Shown here one piece after another: positions 1 to 8,232 of a stretch of DNA of 64,000 nt. The stretch is from Sphingomonas sanguinis. Lineage in GTDB: Bacteria > Pseudomonadota > Alphaproteobacteria > Sphingomonadales > Sphingomonadaceae. Under the pieces are notes generated by a model that was not told the DNA's origin, made no database searches, and saw nothing but the letters and a program-made list of their open reading frames with translations. The number at the start of each line of letters is the position of its first letter. The first letter of the stretch is position 1. Both the position numbers and the translations under genes were made by a program. The DNA lies in assembly GCF_019297835.1 (NCBI RefSeq), contig NZ_CP079203.1:3476001-3540000 (forward strand), read 5' to 3'.

Positions 1-1154
1 GCCTCGATCGTCGGCATCTGCGCCGGGCCGAAGCGGCCGGGCAGCTTGACCTCGGTATAACGGCCCAACGCGACCTGTTGCCGTGTTTCGATGGCGGGGG
101 TGGCCGACGCCAGGATGACCGGGCACGGCTCGAACTTGCCGCGCATCACGGCGACATCGCGCGCGTGATAATGGACGCCGTCTTCCTGCTTGAAGCTGGT
201 CTCATGCGCTTCGTCGACGACGATCAGGCCCAGATTGCGATAGGGCAGGAACAAGGCCGAGCGCGCGCCGACCGTCACCAGTCCCTGGCCGCTGGCGATA
301 GCCCGCCAGGCGCGGCGTCGCTGCGATGAGCGGAGGCCCGAATGCCAAGCCACCGGCTCGCAGCCGAAGCGGTCGTGGAAACGCTTGAGGAACGGCTCGG
401 TCAGTGCGATTTCGGGGAGCAGCACCAGCACCTGCCGACCCTCTGCGACGGCTTGCGCCACCGCCTCGAAATAGACCTCGGTCTTGCCCGATCCGGTCAC
501 GCCGTCGAGCAGTACCGGCTGGAAACTGTGCGCGGTCACGCCCGCGACCAAAATGTCCGCCGCCGCGCGCTGGTCCTCGGACAGGACAGGGCGGTGATGG
601 TCGGGATCGGGCAGGGGGAAGGGGCTGTCGATATCGACTTCGACGCCTTCGATCGCGCCGTTCTTCACCAACCCCCGGATCACCGCGTCGGAGACATCGG
701 CCATCGTCGCCAACTCGCGGATCATACCCTGGCGGTCGCCGATCCGCTCCAGCGCCTGCGCCCGCTGCGGGGTCAGGCGGTCGGGGACATGGCCGGTGAC
801 GCGGTATTCGGTAACGGTCCGCGCGCCCTCCAGCGCCGAGGTGGAGGACAGCGCCATCCGCACCACCGCGGCGGGCGGCGCCAGATAATAGTCCGCCGTC
901 CATTCGATCAGCCGCCGCAGCGCATCGGGCAAAGGCGGCGCATCGGCTACGCCCAGCAGCGGGCGCAGGCGATTGTCGCCGACCTCGGCGTCGGAGGGCA
1001 TCCGCTCCGGCTCCCACACCACACCCAGCAGCTGGCGGGGCCCGAGCGGTGCGACGACGATCGACCCCGGCTCAACCGTCAGCCCGTGCGGCACACGATA
1101 GTCGAGGGGGCCGAGCGCGGAGTTCAGGACAAGGACGCGGACGCGCGAAGACAT
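1..1154 (-). CDS. priA: Primosomal protein N' (replication restart helicase), N-terminal part
   Basis: This frame starts at an ATG at 1154 and runs off the left edge, leaving about 384 residues. PriA is a 3'-to-5' superfamily 2 helicase that recognises abandoned forks and reloads DnaB. The N-terminus reads MSSRVRVLVLNSALGPLDYR, typical of the PriA 3' DNA-binding domain. Farther in are a Walker A motif (VTGSGKTEVYFE), a DEAH box (VVDEAHE) and motif III (ILASATPAIET), in helicase order. The zinc-binding and C-terminal regions lie outside the window. Several long frames on the opposite strand here are shadows. Family assignment is firm. Confidence 0.93.
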   Translation of the reverse strand, partial: MSSRVRVLVLNSALGPLDYRVPHGLTVEPGSIVVAPLGPRQLLGVVWEPERMPSDAEVGDNRLRPLLGVADAPPLPDALRRLIEWTADYYLAPPAAVVRMALSSTSALEGARTVTEYRVTGHVPDRLTPQRAQALERIGDRQGMIRELATMADVSDAVIRGLVKNGAIEGVEVDIDSPFPLPDPDHHRPVLSEDQRAAADILVAGVTAHSFQPVLLDGVTGSGKTEVYFEAVAQAVAEGRQVLVLLPEIALTEPFLKRFHDRFGCEPVAWHSGLRSSQRRRAWRAIASGQGLVTVGARSALFLPYRNLGLIVVDEAHETSFKQEDGVHYHARDVAVMRGKFEPCPVILASATPAIETRQQVALGRYTEVKLPGRFGPAQMPTIE

Positions 1155-1217
1155 GGACCCGCTATATGGGGCGGTGTGGCCCGGAGGGAAGGGCCGGTGC
1201 CCGTGCGCGCGGATGCG

Positions 1218-1466
1218 TCAGCGGAAAGGATTGTTCCGGGGTGCGGGCTTCTTGCCGTTGAACATGCGGAACAGCGTCCATTCCTCGACGATCTTCTTGC
1301 CCGGCAAATAGCACAGGCCGATTGCTCCGCCATTGGCCAGCGTAGCCGAAACGGATCGGCCGCCCATCGTCGCACAGAAGGCGGAGGCGGGGTTGGCGAT
1401 GGTTGCAGCGCCGACGGGCATGGCGGCAACAGCGAAACCGAGGGCAAGAAAAGCGGTCTTCTTCAC
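1218..1466 (-). CDS. DUF333 domain exported protein
   Basis: A protein of about 82 residues with a lysine-led hydrophobic signal sequence (KKTAFLALGFAVAAMPVGAA), followed by a DUF333 core (NPASAFCATMGGRSVS, then IGLCYLPGKK and EEWTLFR). DUF333 proteins are small periplasmic or lipoprotein-like proteins, sometimes labelled putative hemolysin without proof. I chose the GTG at 1466 because AAGGGAG lies 8 bases upstream and the signal peptide then begins directly; an ATG ten codons earlier at 1496 is the alternative. Two cysteines in the core could form a disulfide. Function is unknown. Confidence 0.75.
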   Translation of the reverse strand: MKKTAFLALGFAVAAMPVGAATIANPASAFCATMGGRSVSATLANGGAIGLCYLPGKKIVEEWTLFRMFNGKKPAPRNNPFR

Positions 1467-1545
1467 GATCACGATCTCCCTTGTGTCGGAGATCACACGA
1501 TAGGACGGCTCGACTGAATGCCGGATGACGGCCGAACGCTATCCC

Positions 1546-3009
1546 TCAACCCGCCCGCCGCCGGTCGCCGCGTCGACGTTCGCCCACCCGGTCGCGTTTG
1601 GCGCCGTAGAGGCGGCTGTCGGCATGGTGCATGAAATCGCGATTGGTCCGGCAATCCTCGGGGCGCAGCGTCACGGCGACGGTTCCGGCGCAGCTCATGG
1701 TCAAGCCGTCGATCGTAATGGTGATGGTCAGCAACGTCTCGATCCGCGCGCGCAGGGCTTCGGTATCGGCGAGCAGTGTCGTGTCGCGGACGATCAGTCC
1801 GAACTCGTCTCCGCCCAACCGTGCGACGAAGCTGCCGTCCAGCCAGTCCGAGCGCAGCCGCTGGCCGACGATGCGCAGTACCTCGTCCCCCGCCGGATGG
1901 CCCAGCGTATCGTTGATGAGCTTGAAGCCGTCCAGATCGATCAGGACCAGTGCCAGCGGCTCGCCGCTGGCGGAGGACTCCGCGATCGCCGCCTCCAGCG
2001 TCCGATCGAAGGCGGCGCGGTTGGCGAGTAGGGTCAGCGCGTCGGTGTCGGCATTGCGGCGCAGCTGGGTTTCCAGCGCGTGCCGCTCGGTCACGTCCTG
2101 GAACATGCCCACCAGACCTTGCGGCGCACCGTCCAGCATCTCGCGTTCGCCCATGACGCGTACGCGCCGCTTGCGACCCAGGGCGGTGACGAAATCCAGT
2201 TCGATGTCGAAGGGATCGCCAGTGCGTACCGTATGCTCGATCGTTGCACGCAGGACGGTCCGTGCCTCGGGCGTATAATAGGACAGTCCCTGTTCGACGG
2301 TGAAGCTCTGGCCCGGCGGCAATTCATGGATGCGATATACGCCGTCCGACCAGTCGACCTGTCCGGTCCCCAGAACGGCGTGCCATGATCCGATCAGCGC
2401 CAGCCGTTCGACCTGACGGACGGTGCGGTCCTTGGCGCGCAGATCGGCGGCCTGCCGCTCGCTGAGTTCGGCCATGGCGGTGGCACGCCGGGCGACCGCG
2501 CGCGCGGCGATCAGCGACTCGGTCAGTCGCGCCAGATGGCGCAGAGTCTGTTCCCCCGCCGGGCTGAGCGAACGCGGCGAGGCGTCCATGACGCAGAGCG
2601 AACCGATCGCCTGGGGCGATCCGTCCAGATCGGGCACCCGGATCGGCATCCCGGCATAGAAACGTGTCCCCGGATCGCTCATGACGAAGGGATTGACCGC
2701 GAAACGCGGGTCGCGGCTCAGGTCGGGCACGACGGTCACGTCGCTCGACTGGATGGTATAGTCGCAAAAGGCGACCTCGCGCGGCATCTGCCGGGGCAGC
2801 GCGCCGATCGCCGATTTGACCCAGAAACGGTCACGGTCCGCAAGCGTCAGCGCCGCGACCGGACAACCAAGCATCTCGGCGGCCAGCGAGACCAGCGCGT
2901 CGAACTCCGCCTCCGGCTCGCTGTCGAGCAACGCATGCGCCTGAAGCGTCGCGAGGCGGCGCTCCTCGTCAAGCGGTGCGGGGATGGCAAGGGGAGCTTC
3001 CATCATCAT
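1546..3009 (-). CDS. GAF-PAS-GGDEF diguanylate cyclase
   Basis: A 487-residue soluble signalling protein. Residues about 25-170 form a GAF domain of the kind often N-terminal to kinases and cyclases (FCDYTIQ, then GSLCVMD). Residues about 205-310 form a PAS/PAC region ending in FQDVTERHALE. The GGDEF domain spans about 315-475 with an intact RLGGDEFGLIV active site near 399-403, so it should make c-di-GMP from GTP. No RxxD inhibitory site sits at the usual place before GGDEF, so product inhibition is probably absent. Three consecutive ATG codons mark the start. It is divergent from the two-component pair across a 357-base gap. Confidence 0.9.
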   Translation of the reverse strand: MMMEAPLAIPAPLDEERRLATLQAHALLDSEPEAEFDALVSLAAEMLGCPVAALTLADRDRFWVKSAIGALPRQMPREVAFCDYTIQSSDVTVVPDLSRDPRFAVNPFVMSDPGTRFYAGMPIRVPDLDGSPQAIGSLCVMDASPRSLSPAGEQTLRHLARLTESLIAARAVARRATAMAELSERQAADLRAKDRTVRQVERLALIGSWHAVLGTGQVDWSDGVYRIHELPPGQSFTVEQGLSYYTPEARTVLRATIEHTVRTGDPFDIELDFVTALGRKRRVRVMGEREMLDGAPQGLVGMFQDVTERHALETQLRRNADTDALTLLANRAAFDRTLEAAIAESSASGEPLALVLIDLDGFKLINDTLGHPAGDEVLRIVGQRLRSDWLDGSFVARLGGDEFGLIVRDTTLLADTEALRARIETLLTITITIDGLTMSCAGTVAVTLRPEDCRTNRDFMHHADSRLYGAKRDRVGERRRGDRRRAG

Positions 3010-3142
3010 ATAAGGACCATAGCGAAAAGAGTTTTCAAAACCTTAAAAATGCACGGAAGCATAAGAAAATATTCGGCTTTTTGTTTGTTCAAAAATACAG
3101 AACACGACCGGCCGAACCGGGGATGGGGTGGATGACGCATTT

Positions 3143-3158
3143 GTCACATTATGGTCAC
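3143..3158 (+). promoter_or_regulatory. Candidate OmpR-type tandem binding site (GTCAC-N6-GTCAC)
   Basis: GTCAC occurs at 3143-3147 and again at 3154-3158, an 11-base period. Direct repeats spaced by one helical turn are the usual target of OmpR/PhoB-family regulators. The site lies about 210 bases upstream of just such a regulator, so autoregulation is possible. This is inference from spacing and context only. Confidence 0.4.
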
Positions 3159-3241
3159 CCCGAGGTATCCCCCTGCGCTGTAGCCCTGCATCCCACGGAG
3201 TTCGAAGAGCTCGGCGCCCGACACTCCCGGGGGTGCCGTCG

Positions 3242-3279
3242 AGGCCGGCGGGAAGAGCGCTTCCCGCCGGCCTTTCCTT
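3242..3279 (+). terminator. Terminator-like hairpin upstream of response regulator
   Basis: A 14-base perfect stem (AGGCCGGCGGGAAG at 3242-3255, its complement at 3260-3273) with a four-base loop is followed by TTTCCTT. No annotated gene ends here on the plus strand. It may end a short RNA starting near 3150, or attenuate the two-component operon. Confidence 0.55.
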
Positions 3280-3366
3280 GGCGGCAGCAGTGGTGAGCCG
3301 GGATCGAGCGACCCCGACACGACGCCGCAATGTTGAATGTCGCCCAAAGACGGAGCAGACGAGCCG

Positions 3367-4059
3367 ATGAGCCGCAAAATCCTGATCGTCGAAGATGACG
3401 CCTCGACCGCCGCCTATGTGGCCAAGGGGCTGGCCGAGGCGGGTTATGCCGTCGAGCAATGCGGGGACGGCCGCGACGGCCTGTTCTTGGCGAGCGAGGG
3501 CATCTTCGACCTCATCATCGCCGACCGGATGCTGCCGCGCCTGGACGGGCTTGCGATGGTCAGCGCGATCCGCGCGGCGGGCATCTCGACGCCGGTGCTG
3601 GTGCTCTCCGCGCTCGCCACGGTCGACGACCGCGTCGACGGGCTGAAGGCGGGCGCGGACGATTATCTGTGCAAGCCCTTCTCCTTCGCCGAGCTGTCGG
3701 CCCGGATCGAGGCGCTGGTCCGCCGTTCCGATCGCGCCGCGTCCGAGCCGACCCGCACCAAGCTGAGCGTCGGCGATCTGGAGATCGACCTGCTGGCGCG
3801 CACCGTGACGCGCGCGGGCAAGATCATCCCGGTCGGCGCGCGTGAGTTCAACCTTCTGGAATTCCTGGCGCGTCATGCGGGCCAGGTCGTCACCCGCACG
3901 ATGATGCTGGAAAAGATCTGGAACTATCATTTCGACCCAGGCTCGAATGTGGTCGACGTCCATATCGGCCGTCTGCGCCGCAAGCTGGAGGAAGGGTTCG
4001 GCAGCCCGATCCTGCATACCGTGCGCGGCGCGGGCTACAGGCTGGCCGTCGAAGGGTGA
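3367..4059 (+). CDS. OmpR-family response regulator
   Basis: A 230-residue two-component regulator. The receiver domain (about 1-120) has the acidic pair in KILIVEDD, phospho-acceptor Asp53 in IIADRMLPRLDG and the conserved lysine in CKPFSF. The C-terminal part (about 130-228) is a winged-helix DNA-binding domain (GAREFNLLEFLARH, then VVDVHIGRLRRKLE). I chose the ATG at 3367, where the receiver domain starts and GGAG precedes it; an upstream ATG at 3337 is less likely. Its stop overlaps the GTG of the kinase gene, implying translational coupling. It resembles CopR/CusR-type regulators, but the stimulus cannot be read from sequence. Confidence 0.92.
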   Translation: MSRKILIVEDDASTAAYVAKGLAEAGYAVEQCGDGRDGLFLASEGIFDLIIADRMLPRLDGLAMVSAIRAAGISTPVLVLSALATVDDRVDGLKAGADDYLCKPFSFAELSARIEALVRRSDRAASEPTRTKLSVGDLEIDLLARTVTRAGKIIPVGAREFNLLEFLARHAGQVVTRTMMLEKIWNYHFDPGSNVVDVHIGRLRRKLEEGFGSPILHTVRGAGYRLAVEG

Positions 4060-5411
4060 AGCCCCGGCTGACGATCTCGGCGCGGATCGCGCTGCTGTCG
4101 ATCATCCTCGCGCTGGTATCCAATCTGGCGCTGGTCGGCTTCATCTGGAAACAGACCAGCGCCGATGCGGTCGCGGCCCTGCACCGCGAGATCGTCGAGC
4201 AGGCCGATGCCCTGCGCGCCGTCTGGCGGACGGGGGCGCTGCCCGCGCTGGCCGATGCGATCAAGGAGGCGCGCGAGCCGGGCGACGTATCGCTGGTGCT
4301 CGCCATCTTCGATCCGCAGGGGCACCGGATCGCGGGCTATGCGCCGCGCCATCTGGCGGTGCCGCTGGCCGATACGCCGTTCCGTATCGCGGTGCTCGGG
4401 CGCGAAGGCGTCTGGGACTCGCGCGAGGCGGGCTATACGTTGCACCCGATCGGCAAGGACTGGCTGTTGGTCGGGCGTCCGCTCGACCTGATCGAGGCGC
4501 AGCAGGTCGCGATCGAACGGGCGCTGGCGCTGGCGGTGTTCCTGTCGCTGATGCTGGGGGCGGGCACCGGACTGGTGCTGGCGCGCTACGTCGCGGGGCG
4601 GCTCAACACCATCGTCGCGGTGATCGACGCGGCGGGCGAGGGGGACCTTTCCCGCCGGGTGTCGCTGGTCCGGTCGGGGAATGACGAGGGCGATGCCTTC
4701 GATCGGCTGGCCGAGCGGCTGAACGCCATGCTTGGCAAGATCGAGCAGTTGATGGCCGAGCTGCGCGTCGTCACCGACAGCCTGGCGCACGATCTGCGCT
4801 CGCCGCTGGCGCGCCTGCGCACCAAGACCGAGCAGGCGGTGCTGATCGCCGATCCGGCGCAGCGCGAGGCGGCGCTGGGCGGGTTGCTGGTCGAAACCGA
4901 CCTCATCATGCGGATGCTGACCATGGTGATCGAGATCAGCCGATCCGAGTCGGTGACTCGCGACCGCTTCACACTGGCCTCGCCGGTGGAACTGGTCGAG
5001 GAGATCGGCGAACTCTATGCGCCCGTCGCGGAGGATGCCGGATTGCGCTTCCTCATCGAGGTGGAAGCACGTCCCGCGCCGCTGCCGCTGCACCGCGAAT
5101 TGATGAGCCAGGCGCTGTCCAACCTGATCGACAATGCGTTGAAGCACGGCGCATCGGGCGGGCAGGTGACGTTGCGGCTGCGCGAGGGTGTGGAAGGTAT
5201 CGTCTTCCAGGTCGAGGATCACGGCCCCGGCATCGCCGAGGCGGACCGGGCGCAGGCGCTGAAGCGCTTCGGGCGGCTGGACACGGCGCGCACCACACCG
5301 GGGGCGGGGCTGGGCATGGCGCTGATCGAAGCGGTCGCGCGGCTCCATGGCGGACGGTTCGAGCTGGGCGACAACCAGCCGGGCCTGATCGCGCGGCTGG
5401 TGATTCCCTAA
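4056..5411 (+). CDS. HAMP-domain sensor histidine kinase
   Basis: A 451-residue membrane sensor kinase and partner of the preceding regulator; its GTG overlaps the regulator stop (GTGA). Membrane segments lie at about residues 10-30 and 155-177 and flank a periplasmic domain of about 120 residues. A HAMP linker follows, then the dimerisation/phospho-acceptor box with His245 (SLAHDLRSPLARL). The ATPase domain has its N box (NLIDNALKHG), G1 (EDHGPGIAEAD) and G2 (GAGLGMALIEAV). The periplasmic domain has no motif I recognise, so the signal is unknown. Confidence 0.92.
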   Translation: MKPRLTISARIALLSIILALVSNLALVGFIWKQTSADAVAALHREIVEQADALRAVWRTGALPALADAIKEAREPGDVSLVLAIFDPQGHRIAGYAPRHLAVPLADTPFRIAVLGREGVWDSREAGYTLHPIGKDWLLVGRPLDLIEAQQVAIERALALAVFLSLMLGAGTGLVLARYVAGRLNTIVAVIDAAGEGDLSRRVSLVRSGNDEGDAFDRLAERLNAMLGKIEQLMAELRVVTDSLAHDLRSPLARLRTKTEQAVLIADPAQREAALGGLLVETDLIMRMLTMVIEISRSESVTRDRFTLASPVELVEEIGELYAPVAEDAGLRFLIEVEARPAPLPLHRELMSQALSNLIDNALKHGASGGQVTLRLREGVEGIVFQVEDHGPGIAEADRAQALKRFGRLDTARTTPGAGLGMALIEAVARLHGGRFELGDNQPGLIARLVIP

Positions 5412-5483
5412 GGCCAGGCTTTCTCCGGCGGGAGAGGAAACCTGCCAGGCCTATTCCCTGGGACCGATCGACATTCATCCTAT

Positions 5484-5620
5484 TCCTCCCCTGCAAGGGG
5501 AGGGGGACCATCCATAGGATGGTGGACGGGTGTCCCGGCTTATGGGGACAGTCCACCCTCGCCGCTGGTGACATCCCTCCGTCACGCCTGCGGCCTGCCA
5601 CCTCCCCTTACAGGGGAGGA
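5484..5620. repeat. Intergenic inverted-repeat element, family A copy 1
   Basis: The element opens with TCCTCCCCTGCAAGGGGAGG and closes with an almost exact reverse complement (CCTCCCCTTACAGGGGAGG). Inside the right end is the family signature CCCTCCGTCACGCC. Inner parts form further dyads (CCATCC...GGATGG). It fills the 291-base convergent gap after the kinase and guaA, which otherwise shows nothing. Related copies are at 34917-35034 and 51149-51283. Confidence 0.8.
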
Positions 5621-5702
5621 GAAAACACTGTGCCCGTTAGCGGTGGCTTGTGCCACCGAATAACCAAGCCGCGGCCCCGCCCCGCGGGGCCGCGAGTCTT
5701 GG

Positions 5703-7256
5703 TTATTCCCACTCGATCGTGCCGGGCGGCTTGCTGGTGTAATCGTACACGACGCGGTTGATGCCCTTCACCTCGTTGATGATCCGGGTCGTCACGCGCG
5801 GCAGGAAGTCGCCGGGGAAGTCGAAGGCCTGCGCGGTCATCCCGTCGACCGAGGTCACCGCCCGCAGCGCTAGCACCGAGTCGTAGGTGCGGCCATCACC
5901 CATCACGCCGACCGAGCGCACCGGCAGCAGCACCGCGAAGGCCTGCCAGATCGCGTCGTACAGACCCGCCTTGCGGATTTCCTCGAGATAGATGGCGTCC
6001 GCCTTGCGCAGGATGTCGCAGCGCTCGCGCGTCACCTCGCCGGGGATACGGATCGCCAGGCCGGGTCCGGGGAAGGGATGGCGGCCGACGAACACGTCCG
6101 GCAGGCCCAGCTCGCGGCCAAGCACGCGGACCTCGTCCTTGAACAGCTCGCGAAGCGGCTCGACCAGCTTCATGTTCATGCGTTCGGGCAGGCCGCCGAC
6201 ATTGTGGTGGCTCTTGATCGTCACCGACGGACCGCCGGTGAAGCTGACGCTCTCGATCACGTCCGGGTAGAGCGTGCCCTGGGCCAGGAACTCGGCCCCG
6301 CCGATCTTCTTGGCCTCGGCCTCGAAGACGTCGATAAAGGTCTTGCCGATGAACTTGCGCTTGGCCTCGGGGTCGGTGACGCCCGCCAGGCCGTCCATGA
6401 ACAGGTCCTGCGCGTCCACATGGACGAGCGGGATATTGTAGTGGCCGCGGAACAGGCTGACGACCTGCTCGGCCTCGCCCTGGCGCAGGATGCCGCCGTC
6501 GACGAACACGCAGGTCAGCTGGTCGCCGATCGCCTCATGGATCAGGAGCGCCGCCACCGACGAGTCGACGCCGCCCGACAGGCCGCAAATGACCTTGCCC
6601 GTGCCCACCTGCTCGCGGATCTCGGCGATCTTGGCGGCGCGGAATTCGGCCATGGTCCAGTCGCCGGAAAGCCCGGCGACATGGCGGACGAAATTGGCAA
6701 TCAGCTTGGCGCCGTCGGGCGTGTGAACGACTTCCGGGTGGAACTGCATCGCATAGATGCGGCGCTCGTCATTGGCGATGATCGCGTAGGGCGCGCCGGG
6801 GCTGGTCGCGACGACACGAAAACCGGGGGCGAGGGCCGTGACCTTGTCGCCATGGCTCATCCACACCTGATGCCGCTCGCCCGTCGTCCACAGGCCGTCG
6901 AACAGCGTGCATTCGCCCTCGACGGTGATGAACGCCTCGCCGAATTCGCCGCTGTCGCCCTTCTCGACCTTGCCGCCCAGCTGCTCGGTCAGCGCCTGCT
7001 GGCCGTAACAGATGCCCAGCATCGGCAGGCCGCTGTCGAGGATCGCCTGCGGGATGCGCGGGCTGTTCTCGTCGACGACCGAGGCGGGGCCACCCGACAG
7101 GATGACCGCGGCGGGGTTGATCCGCGCGAACGCCTCGGCGGCGGATTGGAAGGGCACGATCTCGCTATAGACCCCCGCCTCGCGCACGCGGCGCGCGATG
7201 AGCTGGGTGACCTGGCTGCCGAAATCGACGATGAGGATGCTGTCCGGGTGCTCCAT
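5703..7256 (-). CDS. guaA: GMP synthase (glutamine-hydrolysing)
   Basis: A 517-residue enzyme making GMP from XMP, glutamine and ATP. The N-terminal class I amidotransferase domain has the nucleophile in [12 protein letters not shown] and the catalytic His region in [11 protein letters not shown]. The ATP-pyrophosphatase domain has the P-loop [13 protein letters not shown], and the C-terminal dimerisation domain ends PPGTIEWE. I start at the ATG at 7256 ([15 protein letters not shown]); a longer in-frame extension runs into repeat DNA and is not plausible. Length matches the family. It is monocistronic here, convergent with the kinase gene. Confidence 0.97.
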   Translation of the reverse strand: MEHPDSILIVDFGSQVTQLIARRVREAGVYSEIVPFQSAAEAFARINPAAVILSGGPASVVDENSPRIPQAILDSGLPMLGICYGQQALTEQLGGKVEKGDSGEFGEAFITVEGECTLFDGLWTTGERHQVWMSHGDKVTALAPGFRVVATSPGAPYAIIANDERRIYAMQFHPEVVHTPDGAKLIANFVRHVAGLSGDWTMAEFRAAKIAEIREQVGTGKVICGLSGGVDSSVAALLIHEAIGDQLTCVFVDGGILRQGEAEQVVSLFRGHYNIPLVHVDAQDLFMDGLAGVTDPEAKRKFIGKTFIDVFEAEAKKIGGAEFLAQGTLYPDVIESVSFTGGPSVTIKSHHNVGGLPERMNMKLVEPLRELFKDEVRVLGRELGLPDVFVGRHPFPGPGLAIRIPGEVTRERCDILRKADAIYLEEIRKAGLYDAIWQAFAVLLPVRSVGVMGDGRTYDSVLALRAVTSVDGMTAQAFDFPGDFLPRVTTRIINEVKGINRVVYDYTSKPPGTIEWE

Positions 7257-7364
7257 GGCGGTCCGATAGCGATGTCTTTTGCGAAAAGCTACCGGGGCGG
7301 ACGTGTTTCCGTAGAGTGGATGGCCGTCATGGAGATGCCGTAGAAGGCCAAACTGCAATTCTTG

Positions 7365-7477
7365 GCACGCCCCTCCCGCAAGCGGGAGGGGATGGGGGAG
7401 GGCAAGCCAGGAGCCATTCACTCGGTGAGACACCCTGCCCTCCCCCCGGCCCCCTCCCGCCTGCGGGAGGGGGTGCG
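7365..7477. repeat. Intergenic inverted-repeat element, family B copy 1
   Basis: The left end GCACGCCCCTCCCGCAAGCG and the right end CCCTCCCGCCTGCGGGAGGG face each other around a core containing CTCGGTGAGAC. Each end is itself a hairpin (CCCTCCCGC/GCGGGAGGG). The same layout recurs at 58023-58131 and 58318-58424. Confidence 0.8.
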
Positions 7478-7501
7478 CTAGGTGCGAGCCGGGTGAAAAT
7501 A

Positions 7502-7536
7502 CAAAAAGGGCCGCCCCATTGCTGGGACGGCCCTTC
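7502..7536 (-). terminator. Rho-independent terminator of the alpha operon
   Basis: Read on the minus strand, AAGGGCCGTCCCA pairs across a short loop with TGGGGCGGCCCTT and is followed by a T run. It lies about 30 bases after the rplQ stop. Confidence 0.8.
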
Positions 7537-7563
7537 CTCGAAGGTCTTCGAGGCTGCGCGAAT

Positions 7564-7986
7564 TTACGCGGCTTCGTCGAAATCTTCCTCGTTCATCACC
7601 GGACCCGAATCCTGGCCCTTCGCCGAGACGTCGCGGTCGACGAACTCGATGATCGCCATCGGCGAGGCGTCCGACGCACGGATGCCTGCCTTGATGATGC
7701 GGGTGTAACCACCGTTGCGGTCGGCATAGCGCGACGCCAGAACGTCGAACAGCTTCACCAGCTGCGCGTCGTCGAGCAGACGGGCATGGGCCAGACGACG
7801 GTTCGACAGGCCGCCCTTCTTGGCCAGCGTCACCAGCTTTTCGACATAGGGACGCAGTTCCTTCGCCTTGGCGACGGTGGTGGTGATCTGCTCATGCTTG
7901 ATGAGCGCGGCCGACATGTTGCGGAAAAGCGCAATACGATGAGCCGAGGTACGCTGCAGCTTACGGCCGCCGACGCGATGACGCAT
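7564..7986 (-). CDS. rplQ: 50S ribosomal protein L17
   Basis: A 140-residue large-subunit protein. The N-terminus [17 protein letters not shown] and the following [18 protein letters not shown] are the L17 signature. The acidic C-terminal tail (NEEDFDEAA) extends beyond the core, as is common in Alphaproteobacteria. It is the last gene of rpsM-rpsK-rpoA-rplQ, separated from rpoA by 246 bases that hold two hairpins. A terminator follows. Confidence 0.97.
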   Translation of the reverse strand: MRHRVGGRKLQRTSAHRIALFRNMSAALIKHEQITTTVAKAKELRPYVEKLVTLAKKGGLSNRRLAHARLLDDAQLVKLFDVLASRYADRNGGYTRIIKAGIRASDASPMAIIEFVDRDVSAKGQDSGPVMNEEDFDEAA

Positions 7987-8129
7987 GGTAGTTCCTTCGT
8001 TCGTTAAGGGGCCGTGTCACGGTACCCCAGAGCTGGTGACTGTTGAGGCCGTCACCTTCGCCTGTCTTGTGGCCCTCCGGTTTTCACCGGGGAGCGGGTC
8101 AGCAAAGCTGCTGGAGCGGCCGGGACCGG

Positions 8130-8182
8130 ATCACGGCGAAGCCGCGATCCTGACGTCGAACGGGTCGCCCGAAGGCGACCCG
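8130..8182 (-). promoter_or_regulatory. Two hairpins between rpoA and rplQ
   Basis: On the minus strand, CGGGTCGCC-TTCG-GGCGACCCG (8161-8182) is a perfect nine-pair stem closed by a stable TTCG tetraloop. It is followed by GATCGCGGC-TTC-GCCGTGATC (8130-8150, one mismatch). Neither has a T run, so processing, pausing or decay control seems likelier than termination. Confidence 0.5.
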
Positions 8183-8232
8183 CCGGCCGAGCTGTTTTCG
8201 TCTCCGGCGCAATTGCTTGCGCCGGTGCGAAA

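Larger units (their letters stand above)
3010..3366. other. Divergent intergenic region with tandem repeats and hairpin
   Basis: This gap separates the cyclase (minus) from the response regulator (plus). Bases 3030-3110 are unusually A+T rich for this genome and probably hold promoters. It also contains the GTCAC direct repeat, an eleven-codon frame (3151-3183, MVTPRYPPAL then stop) and a strong hairpin at 3242-3279, described separately. I see no larger protein gene. Confidence 0.6.
7257..7563. other. Intergenic region between rplQ and guaA
   Basis: This 307-base gap holds the guaA promoter region next to 7260-7310, a family B inverted-repeat element (7365-7477) and the rplQ terminator (7502-7536). 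No gene is visible. Confidence 0.6.

Noticed and set aside
342..1517. Long open frame antisense to priA and the DUF333 gene
   Set aside because: It crosses two real genes on the other strand and the translated sequence is compositionally biased (His/Arg/Gly) with no motifs.
3043..4017. Minus-strand frame through the response regulator
   Set aside because: The plus strand carries a full receiver plus winged-helix protein; the minus frame also runs through the hairpin and promoter region.
6078..7343. Long open frame antisense to guaA
   Set aside because: It mirrors a firmly identified GMP synthase in high-G+C DNA, has low-complexity Ala/Arg/Asp composition and no domain.
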